64,000 nt of DNA from Streptomyces roseus (GCF_001044425.1 NZ_LFML01000159.1:1-64000); one strand, 5' to 3'; counted from the stretch's first letter, positions 19,736 through 29,552 are shown. The notes: generated by a model from the sequence alone, not told the origin. Made by a program: numbers and translations.

Positions 19736-21742
19736 TCACTGGCCGGGCTGCCGGCTGGGCTGTGCGGAGGGCGCTGCGGAGGGCTGGGTGGCGGGCGGGG
19801 GGCCGGCGTCGAAGGTGACGGGGAGCCCGGCGGGGGCGGTTCCGGTCGGGGCGACCTGGAGGGTCTTGAGGGCGAACTCCATGACCTTCTTGTAGATCGG
19901 GCCGCAGATCTGGCCGCCGAAGTAGCTGCCCTTGGTGGGGTTCTGAATGGCGCAGTAGACGGTGATCCGCGGGTTGTCGGCGGGGGCGAAACCGGCGAAG
20001 GAGGCGGTGTAGCCCTTGTAGCGGCCGGTGGCCGGATCCACCCGGTTGGACGTGCCGGTCTTGCCGCCGACCCGGTAGCCGGGGATCCGGGCCTTGGTGC
20101 CGGTGCCCTCCTGGTCGTCCACGACCGACTCCAGCATCTGCGCCAGGGACTTGGCGGTGTCCGCGCTGATCACGGTCGTCTTCTCGGGGGCCGGGGCGGG
20201 GGTGAAGCGGCCGTCGGGGCCCTTGGTGCCGCGGACCAGGGTGGGTGCGATCCGTACGCCGCCGTTGGCGATCGTGGAGTACACGGAGGCCGCCTGCATG
20301 GCGTTGAGGGACAGGCCCTGGCCGAAAGGGATCGTGTACTGCTGGGAGGTGGACCAGGCCTCGGGCTTGGCCAGGATGCCGCGCGACTCTCCCGGGTAGT
20401 TCAGGCCGGTGGGCCGTCCGATGCCGAACTTGTCGAGGTAGGAGTAGAGGACCCGGTTGGCCTCGGGCTGGGTGGCGCCGAGCTGGCCGGTGGCCAGGAT
20501 GGTGCCGATGTTGGAGGACTTGGCGAGGACCCCGTTGAGGGTCAGGTACCAGGTCGGGTGGTCGATGTCGTCCTTGAACAGCCGGTCGCCGCGGTGCAGC
20601 CGGTTGGGGACCTCGACGTGGGTCTCGGGGGTGGCCTTCTTCTCCTCCAGCACGGCGGCCATCGACATCACCTTGGCGGTGGAGCCGGGCTCGTACACGT
20701 CCTGGAGGGCCGCGTTGCCCATGGCGGCGGAGCTGGCCCCGGACAGGTCGTTGGGGTCGAAGCCGGGGGCGTTGGCCATGGCCAGCACCTCGCCGGTGCG
20801 GGTGTCCTGGACGATGACGTAGCCGCGGTCGGCCTCGGACTTGGCGACCTGCTCGCTGATGGCGCTCTGGGCCGCCCACTGGATGTCGCGGTCGATGGTC
20901 AGCTCGACGTCCTCGCCGGGTACGGCGGGCTTCTCGCTGGAGCCGGCGGTGGGCACGCGGCGGCCGCCGGACTGGGCGTATGTGATCGCGCCGTCCTTGC
21001 CGGCCAGCTTCTTGTCGAGGGAGGACTCCAGGCCGCCGGCGCCCTTGCCCTCGGCGTTGACGTAGCCCAGTATCCCGGCGGCCAGGTCGCCGCCCGGGTA
21101 CACGCGCTTGCTGCTGTCCTCGTTGAACACGCCGGCCAGGACGTTGGCGCCGGGTCCGTTGTGCTTCTTGTCGGCGGCGGCCTTGTCGGCGAAGACCCGC
21201 TTGAGGTCCTTGATCTGGTTCCAGACCTGGGGGGTCTGGCGGCGGGCCAGGACGACGTAGCGGGTGTTCTTGGTCTTGAGGCGGGCGGAGAGCTCCTTGG
21301 CGTCCTTGCCGAGGATCGGCGCGAGGAGGGCGGCGGCCTGCTCGGGGGCGTCGGGGGCCTTGCTGTCCTGGGGGGTGAACATCTTCGGGTCGGCGGTGAT
21401 GTCGTACGCGTCGACGCTGGTCGCGAGGGCCACGCCCTTGCGGTCGGTGATCTCGCCGCGCTCGGCGGCGAGGGTGTAGCTGGCGAAGCGGTTCTCGGAG
21501 GCCTTGGCGGAGTACGCGGAGGCGTCGACGGCCTGCACCTGGAGCAGCCGTACGACGAAGGCCACCATGACGAGGGTCAGCCCGACGCTGACGAGCCGCA
21601 GCCGCGGCTTGGGGCTGCCGAGCCGGATGGTGTGCGGCTGCCGGGCCGGGCCGGGCCGCCGGGTGGCGGGCCGCGAGGCGGCGCGCGAGCGCCCCGGCCG
21701 GCCGCCGGGCGCGGGCACCCGCCGCCCGCCGGGGGCGCTCAC
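19736..21742 (-). CDS. ftsI: Division transpeptidase FtsI (PBP3)
   Basis: Class B penicillin-binding protein that cross-links septal peptidoglycan with FtsW. The 668-aa product has a basic, proline-rich cytoplasmic tail and a membrane helix (about 48-68). The pedestal domain begins around ITDRKGVALATS, and the transpeptidase domain carries GSTAKVMS (SxxK, serine near residue 354), KSSN (SxN) and GGKTGTSNR (KTG). The start is GTG at 21742. The Pro-rich C-terminal tail ends at the stop. Confidence 0.97.
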   Translation of the reverse strand: MSAPGGRRVPAPGGRPGRSRAASRPATRRPGPARQPHTIRLGSPKPRLRLVSVGLTLVMVAFVVRLLQVQAVDASAYSAKASENRFASYTLAAERGEITDRKGVALATSVDAYDITADPKMFTPQDSKAPDAPEQAAALLAPILGKDAKELSARLKTKNTRYVVLARRQTPQVWNQIKDLKRVFADKAAADKKHNGPGANVLAGVFNEDSSKRVYPGGDLAAGILGYVNAEGKGAGGLESSLDKKLAGKDGAITYAQSGGRRVPTAGSSEKPAVPGEDVELTIDRDIQWAAQSAISEQVAKSEADRGYVIVQDTRTGEVLAMANAPGFDPNDLSGASSAAMGNAALQDVYEPGSTAKVMSMAAVLEEKKATPETHVEVPNRLHRGDRLFKDDIDHPTWYLTLNGVLAKSSNIGTILATGQLGATQPEANRVLYSYLDKFGIGRPTGLNYPGESRGILAKPEAWSTSQQYTIPFGQGLSLNAMQAASVYSTIANGGVRIAPTLVRGTKGPDGRFTPAPAPEKTTVISADTAKSLAQMLESVVDDQEGTGTKARIPGYRVGGKTGTSNRVDPATGRYKGYTASFAGFAPADNPRITVYCAIQNPTKGSYFGGQICGPIYKKVMEFALKTLQVAPTGTAPAGLPVTFDAGPPPATQPSAAPSAQPSRQPGQ

Positions 21743-21801
21743 GCGCCCACCGCCGCGACCGTGCGGGGCGCCGGACCCGCGGACGGACCGGTGCGGGGGG
21801 A

Positions 21802-21833
21802 AGCTCCCGCCGGGGGTACCCCCGGCGGGAGCT
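21802..21833. repeat. 32-bp perfect palindrome between ftsL and ftsI
   Basis: A complete 32-bp palindrome centred on GGTACC, in the only sizeable gap (21743-21856) of the upstream dcw operon. In RNA it would form a very stable stem just before ftsI, acting as an attenuating or processing hairpin. The flanking CTGGGGGAG looks like a repeat family common in Streptomyces intergenic DNA, an impression from memory. Confidence 0.8.
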
Positions 21834-21856
21834 GGGGGAGGGTCCGCGTCACGACG

Positions 21857-22468
21857 TCACCTTCCGGAGGTCGGGTTGGGCTGGGGGGCGCCGCCCGGCG
21901 CGGGCTGCCCGGCCTGCGGGGCGCCCGCCGGGGCGGAGCCCTGGGCGGCCGTCCGGTCGGGGGCGGGAGTGCCGGCGGAGCCCTGGGCGCCGCCGGGGGC
22001 CGAGCCGGGACCGGTGGCCGGGGCGGGGGCCGGGCCGACCGCCTGAGCGCCGCCCGGGGCGGTTCCGGGGGCCGCGGCCGAGGGGCCGGCCGGGGGCGCG
22101 GCCGGGCTCGGAGGCGGCGGCGGGGGCTCGGCGACCGCGGCCGTGCCGGTCACCTTGCCGTCCGGGCCGATGAAGACCGGGCTCCCGCCCGGGACCAGGC
22201 CGAGCTCGTGCGCCCGCCGCTGCAGGGCGTCCGGCGCCGAGTACCCGTCCACGTCCCGCTGCAGCGCCTGTTCCTCGTCCGTGAGCGCCGTGGTCTCCTT
22301 CTTCAACTTGCTCAGCTGGAAGGACCCCTGGTTGAGCGCCGAGTTCAGGAGCAGCAGGCTGATCAGCCCGCCGGCCAGCAACGCCACCACCAGCAGGACG
22401 AACGGCGTCAGCGCCGCCTGCCCCGCGGAGCCGCCCCGCAGCCTCCCCAGTCCCCCGGCTCTGCTCAC
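21857..22468 (-). CDS. ftsL: FtsL-like septum protein
   Basis: Small bitopic divisome protein, assigned mainly by position between rsmH and ftsI and by architecture. The 203-aa product has a short basic N-terminus, one membrane helix ([20 protein letters not shown], about 22-41), and a heptad-like coiled coil (about 45-75) ending at the [12 protein letters not shown] motif seen in FtsL/DivIC proteins. A long Pro/Ala/Gly-rich extracellular tail of about 110 residues is a Streptomyces-type extension. The GTG start overlaps the rsmH stop as GTGA (22465-22468). Confidence 0.85.
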   Translation of the reverse strand: MSRAGGLGRLRGGSAGQAALTPFVLLVVALLAGGLISLLLLNSALNQGSFQLSKLKKETTALTDEEQALQRDVDGYSAPDALQRRAHELGLVPGGSPVFIGPDGKVTGTAAVAEPPPPPPSPAAPPAGPSAAAPGTAPGGAQAVGPAPAPATGPGSAPGGAQGSAGTPAPDRTAAQGSAPAGAPQAGQPAPGGAPQPNPTSGR

Positions 22469-23424
22469 AGCCGCGCCTCCCGGATGCGTTCGACCCCGCG
22501 GAAGCGGGCCGGCGCCGCGCGCCGGTTCTCGGCGATCTCCTCCTCCGTGGGCAGCTCCGCGCCCCGGGTGAGGAGCTTCAGCTTGGGCTGGTACTTCTCC
22601 GGCACCACCGGCAGCCCCGGCGGCGCCGTCGACGCCGCGCCCGCCGCGAAGACCTGCTTGACCAGCCGGTCCTCCAGCGAGTGGTACGAGAGCACCGCGA
22701 TCCGGCCGCCCACCGCGATCCGCTCCACGGCCGCCGGGATCGCCCGCTCCAGGACCGACAGTTCGCCGTTGACCTCGATGCGCAGCGCCTGGAAGGTCCG
22801 CTTGGCCGGGTTGCCGCCGGTCCGCTTGGCGGCCTGCGGCAGCGCGTCGCGGATCAGTTCGACCAGCCGCGCGCTGTTCGTGAACGGCTCCTTCTCCCGC
22901 TCGCGGACGACCGCCGAGACGATCCGCTTGGCCTGCTTCTCCTCGCCGTACTGGCGCAGGATCCGTACGAGCTCGCCCGGCGGGTAGGTGTTGAGCACCT
23001 CGGCGGCGCTCATCCCGGTGCTCTGGTCCATGCGCATGTCCAGCGGCGCGTCCTGCGCGTACGCGAACCCGCGGTCGGCCTCGTCGAGCTGCATGGAGGA
23101 GACGCCGAGGTCGAAGAGGACGCCCTGGACGGCGGGGATGCCGAGCCGGTCCAGCACCTCGGGCAGCTCGTCGTACACGGCGTGGACGAGGGTGGCGCGG
23201 TCGCCGAAGGGCGCGAGCCGTTCGCCGGAGAGCCGCAGGGCCTCCTTGTCGCGGTCGAGGCCGATCAGGTGCGCCTCGGGGAACCGGGTCAGCAGGGCCT
23301 CGCTGTGGCCGCCGAGGCCGAGGGTGCAGTCGACGACGACGGCCCCGGGCCTCTCCAGCGCCGGGGCCAACAGGTCCAGGCACCGCTGGAGCATCACCGG
23401 GACATGTCGGGACTCGCTAGTCAA
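22465..23424 (-). CDS. rsmH: 16S rRNA m4C1402 methyltransferase RsmH
   Basis: Methylates N4 of C1402 in the 16S rRNA P-site; it is the first gene of the dcw operon. The 319-aa product contains [13 protein letters not shown], the SAM-binding segment [33 protein letters not shown] and the [10 protein letters not shown] motif. A TTG at 23424 is the proposed start because GAGAGGG lies about 5 nt upstream and no ATG or GTG fits before HVPVM. Unlike in many bacteria, no mraZ precedes it. Confidence 0.95.
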   Translation of the reverse strand: MTSESRHVPVMLQRCLDLLAPALERPGAVVVDCTLGLGGHSEALLTRFPEAHLIGLDRDKEALRLSGERLAPFGDRATLVHAVYDELPEVLDRLGIPAVQGVLFDLGVSSMQLDEADRGFAYAQDAPLDMRMDQSTGMSAAEVLNTYPPGELVRILRQYGEEKQAKRIVSAVVREREKEPFTNSARLVELIRDALPQAAKRTGGNPAKRTFQALRIEVNGELSVLERAIPAAVERIAVGGRIAVLSYHSLEDRLVKQVFAAGAASTAPPGLPVVPEKYQPKLKLLTRGAELPTEEEIAENRRAAPARFRGVERIREARL

Positions 23425-23532
23425 AGCGCCCTCTCAGATAACGGCGCGGCAGGCATACGCCGCGCCGCGCACGCGGAGTGTTACCAGGAGGCCGGGCGGC
23501 CGGTCAGGGCCGGGCTCCGGCCGGTTCGCGTC

Positions 23533-23560
23533 ACTTTAGTGCAACGGTCGCCGCGGTCAA
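23533..23560 (-). promoter_or_regulatory. dcw operon promoter upstream of rsmH
   Basis: Minus strand TTGACC (23560-23555), 16-bp spacer, TAAAGT (23538-23533), a good sigma-70/HrdB-type promoter. The leader to the rsmH TTG would be about 100 nt. Apart from this and the upstream region of the carbonic anhydrase gene, I see nothing distinctive in the 23425-23735 gap. Confidence 0.7.
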
Positions 23561-23735
23561 CGAACCGCCCCGCGCGCCGTGCGCCCCGCTCGTACGGAAT
23601 CCGCAAAAGCCGCTTATCACCCGTATGGTCGCCCCCGCCTCACCCCTGTGGGTTAGCTCACAACAAGGCCGGTTGATGTTCTTTGTCCATCTCCACTCCA
23701 TGCCTTTACCAGCGGTGACCATTAACGTCGTAGGC

Positions 23736-24287
23736 ATGACGACTTCCGCATCCCTGCCCGCAGAGACCACCCCCCAGGCAGCCAGCGGCGGCTCCGTCAC
23801 GGACCGGCTGGTCGCGGCGAACCGGGCTTACGCCGCCGACTTCACCGACCCGGGAATGGACGCCCGCCCCGTCCTGCACGTGGCCGTCGTGGCCTGCATG
23901 GACGCCCGCCTCGACCTGCACAAGGCCCTCGGCCTGGAGCTCGGCGACTGCCACACCATCCGCAACGCCGGCGGAGTGGTCACCGACGACACCATCCGCT
24001 CGCTCACGATCAGCCAGCGCGCCCTGGGCACCCGCACGGTGATACTGATCCACCACACCGGCTGTGGCCTCGAAAGCCTGACCGAGGACTTCCGGCACGA
24101 GCTGGAGGACGAGGTCGGCCAGCGCCCCGCCTGGGCCGTGGAGGCCTTCCGGGACGTGGACCAGGACGTCCGCCAGTCCATGCAGCGGGTCCGGACGAAC
24201 CCCTTCCTGCCGCACCGCGACGATGTGCGAGGCTTCGTCTTCGACGTGCACACCGGACTCCTGCGGGAGATCGATCCCGCCTCGTGA
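23736..24287 (+). CDS. Beta-carbonic anhydrase
   Basis: Zinc enzyme interconverting CO2 and bicarbonate. The 183-aa product carries the beta-class ligands: Cys54 and Asp56 in VVACMDARLD, and His107 and Cys110 in HHTGCG. NAGGVVTDD and SQRALGT are also typical. It is shorter than plant-type enzymes and belongs to the compact actinobacterial group. The ATG at 23736 matches a TAACGT box ending 7 nt upstream, so the gene may be leaderless. It is divergent from rsmH. Confidence 0.9.
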   Translation: MTTSASLPAETTPQAASGGSVTDRLVAANRAYAADFTDPGMDARPVLHVAVVACMDARLDLHKALGLELGDCHTIRNAGGVVTDDTIRSLTISQRALGTRTVILIHHTGCGLESLTEDFRHELEDEVGQRPAWAVEAFRDVDQDVRQSMQRVRTNPFLPHRDDVRGFVFDVHTGLLREIDPAS

Positions 24288-24422
24288 GTGACACAAGGCC
24301 GTAACGCCGTCAAGAATGCGGGAAGACGCCGCCCGGAAAACCGTCCGGGCCGGCGTCCCTGTCGGGGTGGGCCGGAGTGCGCCGAGAGCGTCGGCCCTGC
24401 GGAAAGGGCCGAGGAGAACCAG

Positions 24423-25466
24423 GTGACGACGTATGACGACCGAGCGAGCCATGGGGGCACCCCCGGTCGAGCGCACCCGGGCCTCGGGGACCTGACGAGC
24501 ACCGCGGAGCGGGTGCGCCGCTCCGTCGAGAGCGTGATCGAGGGCAAGCCCGAGGTCGTGCGCATCGCGCTGACCGTGCTGCTCGCCGAGGGGCACCTGC
24601 TGATCGAGGACGTCCCCGGCGTCGGCAAGACCATGCTCGCCAAGACGCTGGCGAAGTCCATCGACTGCTCGGTCCAGCGCATCCAGTTCACTCCGGACCT
24701 GCTGCCCTCCGACATCACCGGTGTCAGCATCTACGACCAGCAGCGCCGCGAGTTCGAGTTCAAGCCGGGCGCGATCTTCGCGCAGATCGTCATCGGCGAC
24801 GAGATCAACCGCGCCTCGCCGAAGACCCAGTCCGCCCTGCTGGAGTCGATGGAGGAGCGCCAGGTCACCATCGACGGCACGACGTACGCGCTGCCGAGCC
24901 CGTTCATGGTGGTCGCCACCCAGAACCCGGTGGAGATGGAGGGCACCTACCCCCTCCCCGAGGCCCAGCGCGACCGCTTCATGGCCCGCGTCTCCGTCGG
25001 CTACCCCAGCCCCGACGCCGAGCTCCAGATGCTCGACGTGCACGGCGGGACCTCCCCGCTCGACGGCCTGCAGGCCGTCGCGAACGCCCTCGACATCGTC
25101 AATCTGATAGACGCCGTCCGCGAGGTGTACGTCGCCGAGCCCGTCCGGCGCTACGTCGTCGACCTGGTCTCCGCGACCCGCAGCCACCCGGACCTGCGCC
25201 TGGGCGCCTCGCCCCGCGCCACCCTGCACCTGCTGCGCGCCGTGAAGGCCTCCGCCGCCCTGTCCGGCCGGGACTACGTCCTGCCCGACGACGTACAGGC
25301 GCTGGCCACCCCCGTCCTCGCGCACCGGCTGCTGCCCACCGCGCAGGCCCAGCTGAACCGGCGCACCGCCGAGCAGGTCGTCCACGACATCGTCCAGCGC
25401 ACCCCCGTCCCGGCCGCGCACGCCCGCGGCGAGATGCCGCCCGGCGCGGGCGTACGGGGCTTCTGA
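24423..25466 (+). CDS. MoxR family AAA+ ATPase
   Basis: AAA+ chaperone-like ATPase usually acting with the downstream DUF58 protein. The 347-aa product has Walker A GVGKTMLAK, Walker B VIGDEINRASPKTQSALLESMEE, sensor 1 ATQNPVEMEGTYPLPEAQRDRF and a C-terminal lid. The GTG at 24423 is chosen because GAGGAG lies about 7 nt before it; the upstream open frame to 24288 looks non-coding. Its stop overlaps the next start (TGATG), giving a tight three-gene operon with the DUF58 and TgpA genes. Confidence 0.93.
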   Translation: MTTYDDRASHGGTPGRAHPGLGDLTSTAERVRRSVESVIEGKPEVVRIALTVLLAEGHLLIEDVPGVGKTMLAKTLAKSIDCSVQRIQFTPDLLPSDITGVSIYDQQRREFEFKPGAIFAQIVIGDEINRASPKTQSALLESMEERQVTIDGTTYALPSPFMVVATQNPVEMEGTYPLPEAQRDRFMARVSVGYPSPDAELQMLDVHGGTSPLDGLQAVANALDIVNLIDAVREVYVAEPVRRYVVDLVSATRSHPDLRLGASPRATLHLLRAVKASAALSGRDYVLPDDVQALATPVLAHRLLPTAQAQLNRRTAEQVVHDIVQRTPVPAAHARGEMPPGAGVRGF

Positions 25467-26839
25467 TGAGTGCCGGTGCCCCGCGCGGCGCCGGCGGCGG
25501 GAGCACGGGCCGGGGCGCGGGCGGGCTGCGCGCCTCGCTGGCCGGGCTGACCACCCGCGGCCGGTCCTTCCTGGCCGCCGGGGTGGCCGCCGCCCTGTGC
25601 GCGTACGTGCTCGGCCAGGGAGAACTGCTGCGGGTCGGGCTGCTGCTCGCCGTGCTGCCGCTGATCTGCGTCCTCGCCCTGCACCGCACCCGCCACCGGG
25701 TCTCCGGCAGCCGCCGGCTGACCCCGATGCGGGTGCCCGCCGGCTCCGAGGCCCGGGTGCAGCTGCGGATGGAGAACGTCTCGCGGCTGCCCACCGGACT
25801 GCTGATGCTCCAGGACCGGGTGCCGTACGTCCTCGGCCCCCGGCCCGGCTTCGTCCTGGACCGGGTCGAGCCCGGCGGGCGCCGCGAGGTCTCCTACCGG
25901 GTCCGCTCCGACCTGCGCGGCCGCTATCCGCTGGGCCCGCTCCAGCTGCGGCTGACCGACCCCTTCGGGCTGGTCGAGCTGACCCGCTCGTTCAGCACGT
26001 ACGACACCCTCACCGTCATCCCGCGCACCGAGGCCCTGGCCCCGGTCCGGCTGACCGGCGAGACCTCCGGCTACGGCGACGGCAGCCGCCGCTCGCTGGC
26101 CCTGGCCGGCGACGACGACGTGATCCCTCGCGGGTACCGGCGCGGCGACGACCTGCGCCGGGTGCACTGGCGCTCCACCGCCCGCTACGGCGAGCTGATG
26201 GTGCGCCGCGAGGAGCAGCCGCAGCGCAGCAAGGCCACGGTCCTGCTGGACACCCGCGGGGTCGCCTACGAGGGCGCCGGACCGGACTCCGCGTTCGAGT
26301 GGGCGGTCTCCGGGGCCGCCTCGTCCCTGGTGCACCTGCTCGAACAGGGCTTCTCGGTGCGGCTGCTGACCGACTCGGGGACCTCGGTGCCCGGCGACGG
26401 CAGCGGCTTCACCTCCGGAGGCCAGGAGTCGGCGGAGGCGGCCGGGCTGATGATGGACACCCTCGCGGTCGTCGGGCACTCCGACGGCGCCGGCCTCACC
26501 CGCGCGTACGACGCCGTGCGCAGCGGCGGCGGCCACGGCGCCGGGGGCTTCGGCGGAGCCGGCGGTGACGGGCTCCTCATCGCCTTCTTCGGGGACCTGG
26601 ACGACGTACAGACGGAGGTGGCGGCCAAGATGCGCGGGCGCTGCGCGGCGGCGGTGGCCTTCGTCCTGGACTCCGGTCAGTGGACCGGGGGCCCCTCGCG
26701 GGTGGAGGAACGGTTGGGCAGGCTGCGCGAGACGGGCTGGACGGCGCTGGCCGCGCCGCCCGGGGTGGCGTTCGGGGAGCTGTGGCGGCAGGCAGGGAAC
26801 GCTCCGCTCGGCACGGGTGCTTCCGGAGGCTGGGGATGA
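25466..26839 (+). CDS. DUF58 domain protein
   Basis: Membrane-anchored partner of MoxR ATPases, often with a von Willebrand A-like fold. The 457-aa product has two hydrophobic segments (about 35-75), then the DUF58 hallmark GYRRGDDLRRVHWRSTAR near residues 222-239, followed by MVRREEQPQRSKATVLLDTRG. The role in Streptomyces is unknown; the MoxR-DUF58-transglutaminase trio suggests assembly or maturation of a surface or membrane complex. Confidence 0.9.
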   Translation: MSAGAPRGAGGGSTGRGAGGLRASLAGLTTRGRSFLAAGVAAALCAYVLGQGELLRVGLLLAVLPLICVLALHRTRHRVSGSRRLTPMRVPAGSEARVQLRMENVSRLPTGLLMLQDRVPYVLGPRPGFVLDRVEPGGRREVSYRVRSDLRGRYPLGPLQLRLTDPFGLVELTRSFSTYDTLTVIPRTEALAPVRLTGETSGYGDGSRRSLALAGDDDVIPRGYRRGDDLRRVHWRSTARYGELMVRREEQPQRSKATVLLDTRGVAYEGAGPDSAFEWAVSGAASSLVHLLEQGFSVRLLTDSGTSVPGDGSGFTSGGQESAEAAGLMMDTLAVVGHSDGAGLTRAYDAVRSGGGHGAGGFGGAGGDGLLIAFFGDLDDVQTEVAAKMRGRCAAAVAFVLDSGQWTGGPSRVEERLGRLRETGWTALAAPPGVAFGELWRQAGNAPLGTGASGGWG

Positions 26840-29277
26840 GCGGGCGGGCGCGCGTGACGCTCTTCGCGGCGCTGGCGACGCTGCTCACCTCGTGGTCGCT
26901 GGTCGCGCTGGTGGACTCCTCGCTCTGGGTGCTGGAGGCGGGGGTCCTGCTGGCCGTGCAGGGCGCGGTGGGGGCCGGGGCCCGGCGGGTGCCGCTGGGG
27001 CGCACGCTGACGGTGGCCTCGCAGGTGCTGGTGTCCCTGCTGGTGCTGGTGTTCCTGTTCGCCGGCAAGGGGGAGTCCACCGGGTCCGGGCCGATGGCCT
27101 ACCTGGTGACGGACTTCGGCGCCCTGTTCGGGCGGGGCGTCCAGGACGTCGGGGAGTTCGCGATCCCGGCTCCGCTGACGGACGGCATCCGCTTGCTGCT
27201 GCTGTCCGGGGTGCTGCTGATCGGGCTGCTGGTGGACCTGCTGGCGGTGACGCTGCGGACCGCGGCGGCCGCCGGGCTGCCGCTGCTCGCGCTGTACTCG
27301 GTCGCCGCGGGGCTCTCCGGCGGCGGCGGAGCCTCCTGGATCTCCTTCCTGCTGGCCGGCTGCGGCTACCTGTTGCTGCTGCTGGCCGAGGGCCGCGACC
27401 GGCTCGCCCAGTGGGGCCGGGTCTTCGGCGCGGCCCCGAGCGCGCGGGGCTCTTCGGGCCCGGCGTACGGGGGCGTCGGCGCGGGCCGGGGCCCGGGCCG
27501 GGCGCTGGCTCCCGTACGCACCGGACGGCGGATCGGCGCGGTGGCGCTGGGGATCGCGCTGGCGGTGCCGGCGGCGCTGCCCGCGCTCGGCGGCGGGCTG
27601 CTGGGGGCCCGGGGCGGCGAGAGCGGGGACGGCGGCGGGGTCGGCGGGACGATCTCGGCGGTCAACCCGCTGGTCTCCCTCCAGGGCAGCCTGAACGCCC
27701 AGGACAACCGGGTGGTGCTGAAGTACCGCACGGACAGCCCGCAGCTCGGCGAGCAGTACCTGCGGATCCTGGCGCTGGACGAGTTCAACGGCGTCAAGTG
27801 GGAGGCCTCGGGGCGGGCCCTGACCGACGTGCCGGAGCGGCTGCCGGCCCCGCCGGGGCTGAGCGAGCGGGTCAGGGCGACGGGCACCGAGGTGCGGACC
27901 AGCATCTCGGCGGCCGACACGTACGCCCAGCGCTACCTGCCGATGCCCTATCCCGCCGTGTCCGTGGACATCCCGGGCAAGTGGCGGTTCGAGCCGGCCG
28001 GCCGGACGCTGGTCGGGGACCAGCTGGGCCGGGACAGGTACCAGAACGTGCAGGGCGCGGGGTACACCGTACGGAGCCTGCTGCTGCGGCCGACGGCGGA
28101 GCAGTTGCAGGCGGCGCCGGAGCCCGATCCGCTCGTCAAGGCCGAGTACACGAAGATTCCCGACAACCTGCCGGCGGTGGTGGCGGACACGGCCCGCCAG
28201 GTGACGAAGGGCGCGAAGGACGACTACACGCGGGCGGTGAGGCTCCAGGACTACTTCGCCGTCACCGGAGGCTTCCGCTACGACACGAAGGTGGCCTCGG
28301 GTACGGGGCCGCAGGCCATCGCCCGGTTCCTCGCCGACAAGGAGGGGTTCTGCATCCACTTCGCGTTCTCGATGGCGGCGATGTCGCGCTCGCTCGGGAT
28401 CCCGGCGCGGGTGGCGGTCGGGTTCACGCCCGGCGAGAAGCAGGCGGACGGCAGCGTGAACGTGTCGATGCGCGATGCGCACGCCTGGCCGGAGCTGTAC
28501 TTCGAGGGCGTGGGCTGGACCCGCTTCGAGCCGACGCCGCGCCAGGGGATCACCCTCCCGGACTACTCCCGGGCCGAGCTCCCGGCGGCCCAGCCGTCCG
28601 CGCCGGCGCCGCTGCCCTCGACCGGCGCGGCCCAGCCGTCGGCGGCGCCGTCGAAGGCCGAGGACTGCCCGCCGGAGGCGAAGAAGCTGGGCGAGTGCGG
28701 GGCGACGGCGCCGCAGCCCGAGGGGGGTGCCGGCGGCGGCGGGCCGTCGCTGGTCGGCGTGCTGGGCTGGACCCTGCCGATCCTGGCCCTGCTGGCCCTG
28801 CCGCTGCTCCCGCTGCTGTGGCGGAGGCGGCTGCGGGGACGCCGGCTGGCACAGGGGCAGGTCCTGGCGGCGTGGACGGAGCTGTCCGACGCGGCCTGGG
28901 ACGTGGGCATCACCCCCGACGGGGCCCTGTCACCGCGCCGGGCGGCGGCGCGGGTGGTGGAGCTGGGCCGCCTGGAACCGGAGGCGGCGCAGGCGGTGCA
29001 CCGGGTCGCGGCGGCGGTGGAGCGCTCGCTGTACGCCCCGCCGGGCACGGCGGCCGCGTACGAGGGCCTGGGGGCGGACGTCCTGCTGGCCCGCACCGCG
29101 CTGCTGGCTCCGCTGACCCGCGCGGACCGCGTCCGCGCGCTGCTCCTCCCCCGCTCCTCGGCGCGCCTGCGCTGGTCGGCGGCCGCGCGGTGGTCGGCCC
29201 TGACGACGGCCGTCGCGGCCCGGCTGGCCCCCCTCTCGGCGCTGCTGTCCCGGCTCCCCCTCCGGGGCCGCGGCTGA
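26836..29277 (+). CDS. TgpA-like transglutaminase membrane protein
   Basis: The 813-aa product has an N-terminal DUF3488 region with about six membrane helices (to residue 260), and a periplasmic/extracellular transglutaminase-like core. Its catalytic triad is visible: Cys in GFCIHFAFSMAAMSR, His in DAHAWPELYFEG, and a following Asp/Glu region ending WTRFEPTP. A Pro/Ala-rich linker, one more membrane helix (about 685-705) and a DUF4129-like cytoplasmic tail complete it. The ATG at 26836 overlaps the DUF58 stop as ATGA. TgpA proteins are essential in some bacteria, but their substrate is unknown. Confidence 0.9.
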   Translation: MSGRARVTLFAALATLLTSWSLVALVDSSLWVLEAGVLLAVQGAVGAGARRVPLGRTLTVASQVLVSLLVLVFLFAGKGESTGSGPMAYLVTDFGALFGRGVQDVGEFAIPAPLTDGIRLLLLSGVLLIGLLVDLLAVTLRTAAAAGLPLLALYSVAAGLSGGGGASWISFLLAGCGYLLLLLAEGRDRLAQWGRVFGAAPSARGSSGPAYGGVGAGRGPGRALAPVRTGRRIGAVALGIALAVPAALPALGGGLLGARGGESGDGGGVGGTISAVNPLVSLQGSLNAQDNRVVLKYRTDSPQLGEQYLRILALDEFNGVKWEASGRALTDVPERLPAPPGLSERVRATGTEVRTSISAADTYAQRYLPMPYPAVSVDIPGKWRFEPAGRTLVGDQLGRDRYQNVQGAGYTVRSLLLRPTAEQLQAAPEPDPLVKAEYTKIPDNLPAVVADTARQVTKGAKDDYTRAVRLQDYFAVTGGFRYDTKVASGTGPQAIARFLADKEGFCIHFAFSMAAMSRSLGIPARVAVGFTPGEKQADGSVNVSMRDAHAWPELYFEGVGWTRFEPTPRQGITLPDYSRAELPAAQPSAPAPLPSTGAAQPSAAPSKAEDCPPEAKKLGECGATAPQPEGGAGGGGPSLVGVLGWTLPILALLALPLLPLLWRRRLRGRRLAQGQVLAAWTELSDAAWDVGITPDGALSPRRAAARVVELGRLEPEAAQAVHRVAAAVERSLYAPPGTAAAYEGLGADVLLARTALLAPLTRADRVRALLLPRSSARLRWSAAARWSALTTAVAARLAPLSALLSRLPLRGRG

Positions 29278-29283
29278 CGCGGC

Positions 29284-29356
29284 GGGCCCCGGCCGCAGCC
29301 GGGGCCCCGCGGGCGGACGCGAAACGGCGGGGCCCGTTCCCCCAGGGCCCCGCCGT
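29284..29356 (+). terminator. Double terminator hairpin after the TgpA gene
   Basis: Two hairpins: a 10-bp GC stem (29284-29293 with 29298-29307) and a 12-bp stem (29324-29335 with 29345-29356). They separate the plus-strand MoxR operon from the convergent TetR gene and could act in both directions. Confidence 0.8.
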
Positions 29357-29552
29357 CTCGCGCCGCACACCGGCATAGGTACCCGGTCCGCACCGGCCGC
29401 CCCGTGTCGGCGGTCCGGACCGGGTCCCCGTCCGTGTCCCCAGTCTGTCGTCCGCCCAGGTGGGGGCCATCCGCGCAGGTACTCATTTCCGCGCCTAGGT
29501 ACGCGTACTCACGCGCGGCGGAGGACGCCCCCAGTTCTACGCCGTCCCGGCA

